A DNA stretch of 64,000 nucleotides, from positions 1 to 64,000 of the forward strand of contig CALYAW010000002.1 of NCBI GenBank assembly GCA_944393685.1, given 5' to 3'. The DNA is from an uncultured Alphaproteobacteria bacterium. GTDB lineage: Bacteria > Pseudomonadota > Alphaproteobacteria > RF32 > CAG-239. The notes under the pieces are model-generated. The model was not told the DNA's origin. It was given only the letters and a program-made list of their open reading frames with translations, and did no database searches. Position 1 is the stretch's first letter. Each line of letters begins with the position of its first letter. The translations under genes and the position numbers were made by a program. Positions 54,827 to 62,100 of this stretch are shown here, piece by piece.

Positions 54827-55447
54827 TATTTTCTGAATAAAACGAGGTAATCTTCCGGCAGCTCTGAAACGTACGGCAATACGATCAATACCATATTCAG
54901 CACAAACACCTATACGATGATGCCCGTCATCAATACAATCTTTGACGCCGGCTCGTCGACAAAGCATAATATCTATGGGGTAATTATCATCATACCCATT
55001 TTGTAATGATGAACATAATTTTTCATAACGAGCAATACGTTGTTCTTCGGATATGTTCCAGCGTTTGGATATTTTATATGCGTTTTCGGCATTGCGAAAT
55101 CCTCGCTCTATTTTTAATTCCTTCAATTTGTTCAGATTCATATGATATACATTACTGCTGTTGTATTTGTATTTTTGTCGGAGCGGTTTAATGAAAATGG
55201 CTGCCAAATTCCATGATGGAATTGTTGGTTTGAAAACAATCCTTACCGGAATAGCGGAAATATCGTCTCGGATGGCTTGCTCTATGGTTTTCCTTCCTGA
55301 TATGAGGCAATCTTGTTGATTGGGTGAAATCAAAATTATAATGTCTTCGTTTTTTGAAGATTCATGGCTTTTTGCATCTTTGAGCGATGCAATATCTTTG
55401 GGATCTATATAATAAAGTTCGGATGAATAGCCGAGGAGAGTTGACAT
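54809..55447 (-). CDS. Unknown protein with two ParB-like boxes
   Basis: About 212 residues, no family recognised. Two stretches resemble the ParB/Srx nucleotide-binding box (hydrophobic, GxxR, then IPV): DCLISGRKTIEQAI with AIPVRIV after it, and CIDDGHHRIGVCAEYGIDRI followed by AVRF. The segment between them is rich in Lys/Arg and Asn/Tyr. The C-terminus is basic and hydrophobic. The ATG at 55447 is preferred to a TTG at 55462; neither has a clear ribosome-binding site. It overlaps queH at its 3' end by 18 nt and is divergent from the aminopeptidase gene. A nucleotide- or nucleic-acid-binding role is inference. Confidence 0.6.
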   Translation of the reverse strand: MSTLLGYSSELYYIDPKDIASLKDAKSHESSKNEDIIILISPNQQDCLISGRKTIEQAIRDDISAIPVRIVFKPTIPSWNLAAIFIKPLRQKYKYNSSNVYHMNLNKLKELKIERGFRNAENAYKISKRWNISEEQRIARYEKLCSSLQNGYDDNYPIDIMLCRRAGVKDCIDDGHHRIGVCAEYGIDRIAVRFRAAGRLPRFIQKILLFFF

Positions 55448-55528
55448 AAGTAGTATATCCAATATAGTTAAATCATTCGGACACTATATAAAATTTTGGA
55501 AAAATTGCAAATATTTTAAGGATATGTA

Positions 55529-56461
55529 ATGATGAATTTTTGGAAAACTTGGTTTGCACCGAAGCCTTATAATCAAGGATATCTTCCTGAAAATGACGGA
55601 CATAGAGTATTTTTTCAGGAATATGGAAACCCTTGCGGAACACCTATTTTGATTTTTCATGGAGGGCCGGGCGGAAGTTTTAAAAGTAAACATATATCGT
55701 TTGCTAATCTGAAAAAATATCGAGTTATTGGTTTTGACCAACGTGGGTGCGGTAGATCTTTGCCTTTGGGTGAAATTAAAAATAATAACACTCAAAATTT
55801 ACTAAAAGATGCCAAGAGGTTGTTAGATTATTTGAAAATTGAAGAAAAAGTTATTATTCGCGGCGGTTCATGGGGGGCTACGTTGGCTCTGCTATTTGCA
55901 GAAATGTATCCTCAAAAAGTGAAAAAATTGCTATTGTCGCAGATTTTTTTGGCAGATAAGAATGCTTCTGAATGGGAGTTTTCCGGATTGAAGATGTTTT
56001 ATCCGGAATTTGTTGAAGAATTAAAACAAAGTGCTAAAGGACAAGATGTACATAAATACTATGCTCAAGAAATAAATTCAGATGATAAGAAAAAACAGCT
56101 GATGGCTGTGAATCTATATGGTTCTTATGAGCGTTTGTGTGGTTCGCTAAAACCGCATTGGGGAAATTTTGAAGTCTTGGAAGAAACTGATGTAGCATCA
56201 AATCGTGTTTATATGAATTATGCTATGCAAAATTTTATGTTAAAAGACTTGCAAATTATAAAAAATATTGATACTATCTCGGGCATACCAGTAATAATTG
56301 TACATAATAGATTAGATTTTGTTTGTCCTGTTTATGGGGCTTATGTGATACACAAACTTATACCTAATTCCAGATTAGTGATTGTGCCTGACCGCGGACA
56401 TTCCAGCGGTTTGTTGCATAAGGTTATGAACAAGGTCTTTGCAGAGGAACTCAAAAATTGA
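55529..56461 (+). CDS. pip: Proline iminopeptidase (alpha/beta hydrolase)
   Basis: 310 residues. Oxyanion-hole HGGPGG, FDQRGCGRS, nucleophile elbow GGSWGA, the acid in HNRLDFVCP and the His in DRGHSSG match S33 proline iminopeptidases, which release N-terminal proline. AAGGA precedes the paired ATGs at 55529/55532. The stop overlaps the TTG start of the histidine phosphatase gene by 4 nt, so the two are translationally coupled. Confidence 0.92.
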   Translation: MMNFWKTWFAPKPYNQGYLPENDGHRVFFQEYGNPCGTPILIFHGGPGGSFKSKHISFANLKKYRVIGFDQRGCGRSLPLGEIKNNNTQNLLKDAKRLLDYLKIEEKVIIRGGSWGATLALLFAEMYPQKVKKLLLSQIFLADKNASEWEFSGLKMFYPEFVEELKQSAKGQDVHKYYAQEINSDDKKKQLMAVNLYGSYERLCGSLKPHWGNFEVLEETDVASNRVYMNYAMQNFMLKDLQIIKNIDTISGIPVIIVHNRLDFVCPVYGAYVIHKLIPNSRLVIVPDRGHSSGLLHKVMNKVFAEELKN

Positions 56462-57042
56462 AAAAGGATTTTTATATTTTTCGCCATGGACAGAGCTCAT
56501 ATAATCTGGCCGGTCGTACTCAGGGGCGTACCAATGATTCCGTATTGACGCAACTGGGGCGAGAACAGGCGAGAGAAGTGGGGCAGAAGCTCAAAAATTG
56601 CGGTATAGAAGTCATTGTTACTTCTCCTTTGGAGCGCGCTCGCGAAACGGCTAAATTGGCTAATGAGACATTAAATGTGCCTTTACTGGTAGATGAACGC
56701 TTTATTGAAGTGGATGTCGGTGAAATTGAGGGAATGCATTACACCGAGATTCAGGAAAAATATGGCGAAAAATATCAACAATGGCGTAGCCTTGATTGTA
56801 AATATGAGAATATGTGTTTTGAAGGCGGCGAGACAAAAAAACAAGTTAGACAACGAGTTTTCGGCGGACTCGAAGATTATGCCAAAAACTCGGCTTATGA
56901 TGTGATTGCCGTTTCTTCTCACGGAATTATGCTGACACAAGTATTGATTGCTATGAAAGTTGGTGTCGTTGATGTGAAAAACGGAGCTATCTTGCATATT
57001 TGTTATGATAATGATGTATGGAGGGTAGTGGAATGGTTGTGA
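56458..57042 (+). CDS. Histidine phosphatase-family protein
   Basis: 194 residues. The N-terminal FRHGQSSYNLAGRTQGR is the catalytic RHG motif of the phosphoglycerate-mutase/phosphatase superfamily, with the partner VTSPLERARETA and a second His in AVSSHGIMLT. It is a small phosphatase (possibly sugar-phosphate or nucleotide) rather than a glycolytic mutase. TTG start inside the pip stop, with GAGGAA about 9 nt upstream. It overlaps the presumed antitoxin gene. Confidence 0.88.
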   Translation: MKKDFYIFRHGQSSYNLAGRTQGRTNDSVLTQLGREQAREVGQKLKNCGIEVIVTSPLERARETAKLANETLNVPLLVDERFIEVDVGEIEGMHYTEIQEKYGEKYQQWRSLDCKYENMCFEGGETKKQVRQRVFGGLEDYAKNSAYDVIAVSSHGIMLTQVLIAMKVGVVDVKNGAILHICYDNDVWRVVEWL

Positions 57043-57284
57043 AAAATGATGATGAATTGGCTGTTCAGGTGGAACAAGCCAATTTTATTATGCTTTCTTT
57101 GTACCGTGAATATTCTAAAAAGCTATTAGAAAACAAAGACAATGCGTTTTTTGAAAAACAAATGCAGCTTATCAAACATGATATGATGTATTTGGATAAA
57201 AAACAGATGGTGACCAAAACACAGCAAATATACGTGCCAATACTTAAAAAAATATTGAAAGAACAACAGGATAACAAAAAATGA
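57033..57284 (+). CDS. Small helical protein, candidate zeta-toxin antitoxin
   Basis: 83 residues, not recognised. The ATG at 57033 has GGAGGG 7 nt upstream; a start at 57018 is less likely. It looks wholly helical and acidic/basic in turn (VEQANFIMLSLYREYSKKLL; KKQMVTKTQQIYVPILKKIL). Its 3' end overlaps the zeta-toxin start by 4 nt (ATGA). Size and position are those of an epsilon-type antitoxin, but the sequence does not obviously resemble epsilon or PezA. Confidence 0.6.
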   Translation: MVVKNDDELAVQVEQANFIMLSLYREYSKKLLENKDNAFFEKQMQLIKHDMMYLDKKQMVTKTQQIYVPILKKILKEQQDNKK

Positions 57285-58204
57285 CAAAATTTGGATTAAC
57301 AGAAGAAGAACATGAAAATTGGTTCCAAAAAGTAATAAAACCTATGTTTGTGGACGGAAAAAAAACAGCTGAGAAGCCAACCTTGGTGTTGCTAACCGCC
57401 CAATCCGGTGCCGGTAAAACTTTTGCTTCGGTCAATTATGCCAAACAAATGGCTGAAGAACCAATTCGGTTTGGGGCAGATGATTTGCGTATTTTGCTGC
57501 CATATGCTCAAGATGTTTTGGACCATGATGAAGCGAATTATCCTTTTATTACAAAAAAAGATGCTTCATTGGCTAGAGAGAAAATTGTTGAACATGCAAT
57601 TGCCAATAAACAGAATATTTTGATTGAAACAATTTTAGGAAGCCCAGATGACTGGAAACTGGGAACGGTTATGAAGGCAAAAAATGCGGGTTACAGAATA
57701 GAGTGTGTTGCTTTGGGCGTACATCAATATGTCAGTCAGGTTTCTATGTTTTCTCGTTATGAAGAGCAGAAAATGATTACGGGACATGGTTTTGCGCCAA
57801 CTTTGGAAGTACATGATCGCGCATACCATTTATTGCCTGAAATTGCGGCTAAAATGTATGAAGGCGGGATTGCTGATAGTGTAAAGGTTTATAATCGCAG
57901 ATTTGAGAACTTTTATGATACTGATAAAGAAGAAACTCCTTCAGGAATAGGAATTATGCGTGGTATTGTGCGTTCTCGTAATAGTTATTTGAATTACGAC
58001 GAAATGCGTTGGGTCATGGTCAAATGGGAGGATGTGCTGGATAAAATGCAAAATCGAAACGCCAGTCCTGAAGAAGTTGAAAATGTTAGAATGCTTTATG
58101 GTAGTTTTAAGAAAGCATCCGGTATTTATTTGGCTCCTAATTCGATTGGTCAAGGTATAACGCCGGCCTTAATTAATAAGAATTCCGGAAAATCTGGAAA
58201 ATAA
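57281..58204 (+). CDS. Zeta-toxin-family kinase
   Basis: 307 residues. VLLTAQSGAGKTFASVNYA gives Walker A (40-47); FGADDLRILLPYA corresponds to the zeta-toxin D-x-R region that recognises the substrate, and the IETILGSPDDW segment supplies the usual catalytic-region Glu. Zeta toxins phosphorylate UDP-N-acetylglucosamine and block peptidoglycan synthesis. It is coupled to the small upstream gene. The C-terminal ~80 residues extend beyond the core and are rich in basic and polar residues. Toxic activity is inferred from family only. Confidence 0.8.
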   Translation: MTKFGLTEEEHENWFQKVIKPMFVDGKKTAEKPTLVLLTAQSGAGKTFASVNYAKQMAEEPIRFGADDLRILLPYAQDVLDHDEANYPFITKKDASLAREKIVEHAIANKQNILIETILGSPDDWKLGTVMKAKNAGYRIECVALGVHQYVSQVSMFSRYEEQKMITGHGFAPTLEVHDRAYHLLPEIAAKMYEGGIADSVKVYNRRFENFYDTDKEETPSGIGIMRGIVRSRNSYLNYDEMRWVMVKWEDVLDKMQNRNASPEEVENVRMLYGSFKKASGIYLAPNSIGQGITPALINKNSGKSGK

Positions 58205-58212
58205 TCATAATT

Positions 58213-58286
58213 AGAAAGCTCGTAAATATAAATATATTGTTCTGTGTTGATTAGCAGAGAGTTTATTATTGCGAGCTTTCTTTTTT
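58213..58286 (+). terminator. Terminator after the zeta toxin, long loop
   Basis: A 10-bp stem AGAAAGCTCG / CGAGCTTTCT encloses about 49 nt and is followed by TTTTT. The stretch 58287-58458 holds nothing else recognisable. Confidence 0.6.
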
Positions 58287-58458
58287 CCTTTCATTTCTCC
58301 TCTTTTTTATTCATAATATATATTATGCGACAAAAGTATTTGCGGAAGCAGCTCCGTTTTTGTTCGTGTGCCCTTTCTTTTCTTTGCGTTTTCAATGTGT
58401 TATGTCGTGTTAAATGCGTTTTGACAAAATTCGTATACTGTGCTGTTCCTATTATATA

Positions 58459-58498
58459 CCAAATAAACCTCAGACTGTTGTGCCTGAGGTTTATTTGG
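58459..58498. terminator. Strong 15-bp inverted repeat
   Basis: CCAAATAAACCTCAG / CTGAGGTTTATTTGG with a 10-nt loop. It separates the zeta-toxin unit from the converging minus-strand genes. On the plus strand it is followed by a moderately T-rich tract, and the A/T base of the stem would help on the minus strand. Confidence 0.6.
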
Positions 58499-58539
58499 CT
58501 CTTTTCTTGTTTTTTACTATGGTTCAATATTATCGTAGA

Positions 58540-58884
58540 CTATTTGTTTATTATAAGTTTTATCAAATTCATTAAAAATGCAATACTCATAAATGTTGTC
58601 ATTTGGGCTAATGTGTTTATTACCCCTGCTCCATGTCCACTTATAACAACTTGCACGATTAATGATATTATCAGTGCGCAACCCAACAATATAAGCCAAT
58701 AGTTCTTATTGCCTATAAATATAAAGGTGCAAATAGCCGCCGTTGTGGTTAAAATGTTATTTCCCGCATAATTTAAGCACATTGATACAAATGATTTTAT
58801 CTGCCCGATATTAAATACATAAGCAATTGCGATTATGGCCACGGCTATAATCAAAATTGCGAAATAGGTTTTAGTCTTGTTCAT
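58540..58884 (-). CDS. Small four-helix membrane protein
   Basis: 114 residues, unrecognised. About four hydrophobic segments: ILIIAVAIIAIAYVF, ILTTTAAICTFIFIG, LILLGCALIISLIVQVVI and the C-terminal FMSIAFLMNLIKL. GAGGAA lies directly before the ATG. It starts within the end of the HD-domain gene (14-nt overlap) and is the last gene of the minus-strand group. Function unknown. Confidence 0.65.
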   Translation of the reverse strand: MNKTKTYFAILIIAVAIIAIAYVFNIGQIKSFVSMCLNYAGNNILTTTAAICTFIFIGNKNYWLILLGCALIISLIVQVVISGHGAGVINTLAQMTTFMSIAFLMNLIKLIINK

Positions 58885-59479
58885 TTCCTCTTCCTTTCTT
58901 TTTTTCTCTTTCTTTTTCTTCGTTTTCGGTTTGTTTGATAATACTATTTATTATTTTGATGTATGTGTCTTTTTTTTGATACTTTGTACTTAAGATACCT
59001 GTTTTGGCATTAAAGGCGAATTCAAATACAAGTTTGTTGGGGCTGCGATTATGCCGATCATAAAAACTTGCGGTCAAAACATTGTCAAGTTTGTCAAGAC
59101 ATTTAACGAATTGAGCTTCAGGTGTTTTTTGCTCTTCATATTCTTGAAACCATTGTTCCAACTGCGGAAAATTGAGCTCCTTGGCAATCTTGCACGCTGC
59201 AGCCTGCTCTAATTTTTGCTTTTGAGTGATATCAATTTCTCCTGGGACAAAATCAGAAGCGTAGATTTCCGGTAAGTCATGAATTAGCGCTAATTCCAGA
59301 CAGTGACGAATATCTAAATTTTCTGGCGCTAGAAGTATGGTCTGGAACGCAACGGAGTACATATGGTCAGCATCACTTTCTGGCTCTGTTACTTGCCTTT
59401 TTTGCCAACCGCGCCGGCGTAAATTTTTAATTTGTCCAAGGATTGATATTAGATTTGTAATATTTTGATTTTTTGTCAT
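58871..59479 (-). CDS. HD-domain hydrolase (YfbR/HDDC2-like)
   Basis: 202 residues. RRRGWQKRQV and PESDADHMYSVA, then LALIHDLPEIYASDFVPG (HD motif) and CLDKLDNV match the HD-type 5'-nucleotidases of the YfbR/HDDC2 group, which remove phosphate from deoxynucleoside monophosphates. Expected metal ligands are present. The C-terminus is a Lys/Glu-rich tail. No good ribosome-binding site. It starts 1 nt after the yejF stop. Confidence 0.85.
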   Translation of the reverse strand: MTKNQNITNLISILGQIKNLRRRGWQKRQVTEPESDADHMYSVAFQTILLAPENLDIRHCLELALIHDLPEIYASDFVPGEIDITQKQKLEQAAACKIAKELNFPQLEQWFQEYEEQKTPEAQFVKCLDKLDNVLTASFYDRHNRSPNKLVFEFAFNAKTGILSTKYQKKDTYIKIINSIIKQTENEEKEREKKKGRGNEQD

Positions 59480-59480
59480 T

Positions 59481-61064
59481 TTATAGATTTGAGGCTTTAA
59501 TTAGTTGTTGAGTATATTCTTGTTTAGGAGACTTTAATATTTTGTTTGCCGGTCCGTATTCTATACATTTTCCATCTTTCATAACCATTATGTTGTCAGC
59601 AAGAGCTTGTACGGCTCTTATATCGTGAGATATAAACAGGTATGATAGTTTGTGCTTTTGTTTGAGATTGTTTAATAACTCTATGATTTGTCTTTGTATT
59701 GTTATGTCTAGAGCGGAGGTCGGCTCATCAAGAATTATAATCTCTGGATTTACTATCAGGGCTCTGGCCATGGCTATGCGCTGTCTTTGTCCACCGGAAA
59801 ACTCATGCGGATATTTACCTAATACATCAGAATATAGCCCTACATCATTCAATACTTTGATGATTTTTTCCTTCTTTTCCGATATACTAAGGCTGGGCGC
59901 ATGAACACTCAGCCCCTCTCCTATAATTTGTTCTATATTCATGCGAGGGTTTAATGAGTTATAGGGGTCTTGAAAAACTATTTGTATGTTACGGCGTAAC
60001 TCTTTATTAGAATAATCACTCGTTTTTTTTCCTTTTAGCAATACATCTCCATTAAACGGAATTAGTTTGCACAAGGCTTGGCCCAGCGTGCTTTTTCCTG
60101 AGCCTGATTCTCCGACAACGCCGAGTGTTTGACCTTGATAGAGGTCTAGAGAAATATTGTTTACGGCGTATAAATATTTTTTAGTGCCTCCAAAAAATGT
60201 TTTTTCCAGTGGAAAGCGGACACAAATATCACGCGCTGAAAGTATAACTTTCTTCGGTGAATTGTTGCTATTTATCAATATGTTATCTTTGCATATTAAT
60301 GTTTTAGTGTATTCCTCTGACGGATGTTCAAATATTTGTTGAGTCGGACCGCTTTCAATAATTGTACCTTTATGCATTACGGCAACTCGATCAGCTATTT
60401 TTCTTATGAGCTGTAAATCATGACTGATAAATATCATACTCATGTTAAGCTCTTGTCTTAATTTTAATAGTAATTCAATTATCTGTTTTTGTATTGTGAC
60501 ATCTAAAGCTGTTGTCGGCTCATCGGCAATCAATATGTCAGGATGATTAGCTATTGCCATAGCTATCATTACTCTTTGACGTTGCCCTCCGGATAATTCA
60601 TGCGGATAGGATTTTAATTTTGAGCGTGGATTTTTTATACCGGTTCGTTGCAATAAACGCAGAACTTTTTGCCGCGTTTGTTTGTCATCTAGTTTTTGAT
60701 GAAGGTGAATGGTTTCAGAAATTTGTTTTTCTATCGTGTGCAGAGGATTTAGAGAAGACATGGGTTCTTGAAATACAAAACCTATCTTTCCGCCTCGAAT
60801 TTCCCTTAAATTTGGATTATTAATTATCTCTTTTGACCTGTATTTTATTGAAGATAATGCACTGTGGTAGGCTTTAGGATATGGAAGCAATCCTAATAAA
60901 GATAATGCGGTTAGGGATTTTCCTGAACCGGATTCCCCTACTATTCCTAGTATTTCTCCTTTGTTTAGTGTAAAATTTACATTATGAATAATATGAAAAT
61001 CTGTGCTCTTTTCATTGTTTTTGAAGAATATATCCAAATTTGATACTTTTAAGATTTCGTTCAT
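59481..61064 (-). CDS. yejF: Peptide ABC transporter, dual ATP-binding protein
   Basis: 527 residues containing two ABC ATPase modules in one chain. Each has Walker A GESGSGKS and a signature LSGGQRQRVMIAMA / FSGGQRQRIAMARA with a Walker B (ILIADEPTTALD / IILDEPTSALD). The fused layout is that of YejF, the ATPase of the YejABEF oligopeptide/microcin C importer. AAGGA precedes the ATG, which overlaps the yejE stop by 4 nt. Confidence 0.93.
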   Translation of the reverse strand: MNEILKVSNLDIFFKNNEKSTDFHIIHNVNFTLNKGEILGIVGESGSGKSLTALSLLGLLPYPKAYHSALSSIKYRSKEIINNPNLREIRGGKIGFVFQEPMSSLNPLHTIEKQISETIHLHQKLDDKQTRQKVLRLLQRTGIKNPRSKLKSYPHELSGGQRQRVMIAMAIANHPDILIADEPTTALDVTIQKQIIELLLKLRQELNMSMIFISHDLQLIRKIADRVAVMHKGTIIESGPTQQIFEHPSEEYTKTLICKDNILINSNNSPKKVILSARDICVRFPLEKTFFGGTKKYLYAVNNISLDLYQGQTLGVVGESGSGKSTLGQALCKLIPFNGDVLLKGKKTSDYSNKELRRNIQIVFQDPYNSLNPRMNIEQIIGEGLSVHAPSLSISEKKEKIIKVLNDVGLYSDVLGKYPHEFSGGQRQRIAMARALIVNPEIIILDEPTSALDITIQRQIIELLNNLKQKHKLSYLFISHDIRAVQALADNIMVMKDGKCIEYGPANKILKSPKQEYTQQLIKASNL

Positions 61065-62089
61065 TGGTTTTTCCTTGTATCAAATGCGTCTCTTACGCCT
61101 TCTCCTATGAAAATCAAAAGGGTCAGAAGGCCTGATAAGACAACAAATATGGATATACCTATCCAAGGTGCTTGTAAGTTATCTTTTCCTTGCCGAACCA
61201 AATCTCCTAACGATGGATAATCCGCCGGTAAGCCTAATCCTAAAAAATCAAGAGCCGTTAAGGCTACTATTGATTCTGAAAGGATAAACGGTATAAATGT
61301 AATGGTGGCGACAATTGCATTTGGTAATATATGACGGAACATTATTCGAATATCGCTTACCCCAAGAGCTTTGGCCGCTTTTACAAATTCAAAATTGCGT
61401 GTTCGAAGAAATTCTGCCCGGACAACTCCGGTTAAACTTATCCAGGTAAAAAGCAACATAATTAAAAGTAAACTCCAAAAACTTGGAATAAATAAACTGG
61501 CAACAATGATTAAAATAAAAAGTTGAGGTAACGCCTCCCAGATTTCTATAAAACGTTGAAATATAAGATCTGTTTTGCCTCCAAAATAACCTTGTATGGC
61601 TCCTGCTATTATACCGATGATTGATGAAATTGCTGTCAGAAGAAATGCAAAGATAATTGATATTCTTAATCCATAAATTATGCGAACCAAAATATCTCGT
61701 CCTTCATCGTCTGTTCCTAGCCAATGCTTGGAATCTGGATGTGACGGTGTTGGCGTATCAAGGTTATAGTCAATTGTGTTAAAAGAATACGGAAAAAGTG
61801 GAAATATGATATAGCCATCTGATTTTATGTTGTCTGAAATATAACTATCTCTGTAGTCCGCAGGAGTTGGAAAATCACCCCCAAAAGTTTGCTCGGTATA
61901 AGTTTTGAATATGGGAAAGTAAAATTTGTCTTTATATTTTACCAAAAGAGGTTGATCATTGGCTATTAGCTCGGCCAGCAAGGTAAAAATAAATATAGAC
62001 AGAAAAATAATCAATGACCATTTGGCTCGATTGTTGCGGAAAAATAGAGACCAATGTTTTTGCAACGGAGATGGTTTTTGCCTAAACAA
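61061..62089 (-). CDS. yejE: Peptide ABC transporter permease
   Basis: 342 residues. An N-terminal helix, a large periplasmic segment (including HWLGTDDEGRDILVRIIYG) and a BPD-transport permease core with the EAA-type loop AKALGVSDIRIMFRHILPN. It matches YejE of the YejABEF system. TTG start with AAGGA just upstream; no ATG is available. It begins 11 nt after the sulfatase-like gene. YejA and YejB are not seen in the window. Confidence 0.93.
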   Translation of the reverse strand: MFRQKPSPLQKHWSLFFRNNRAKWSLIIFLSIFIFTLLAELIANDQPLLVKYKDKFYFPIFKTYTEQTFGGDFPTPADYRDSYISDNIKSDGYIIFPLFPYSFNTIDYNLDTPTPSHPDSKHWLGTDDEGRDILVRIIYGLRISIIFAFLLTAISSIIGIIAGAIQGYFGGKTDLIFQRFIEIWEALPQLFILIIVASLFIPSFWSLLLIMLLFTWISLTGVVRAEFLRTRNFEFVKAAKALGVSDIRIMFRHILPNAIVATITFIPFILSESIVALTALDFLGLGLPADYPSLGDLVRQGKDNLQAPWIGISIFVVLSGLLTLLIFIGEGVRDAFDTRKNQ

Positions 62090-62100
62090 TCCTTATTTCC

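Noticed and set aside
58244..58702. 152-codon plus-strand frame after the zeta toxin
   Set aside because: It runs across the terminator and the 15-bp inverted repeat and overlaps the minus-strand membrane protein, which has a good ribosome-binding site. Its hydrophobic content is explained by AT-rich antisense sequence.
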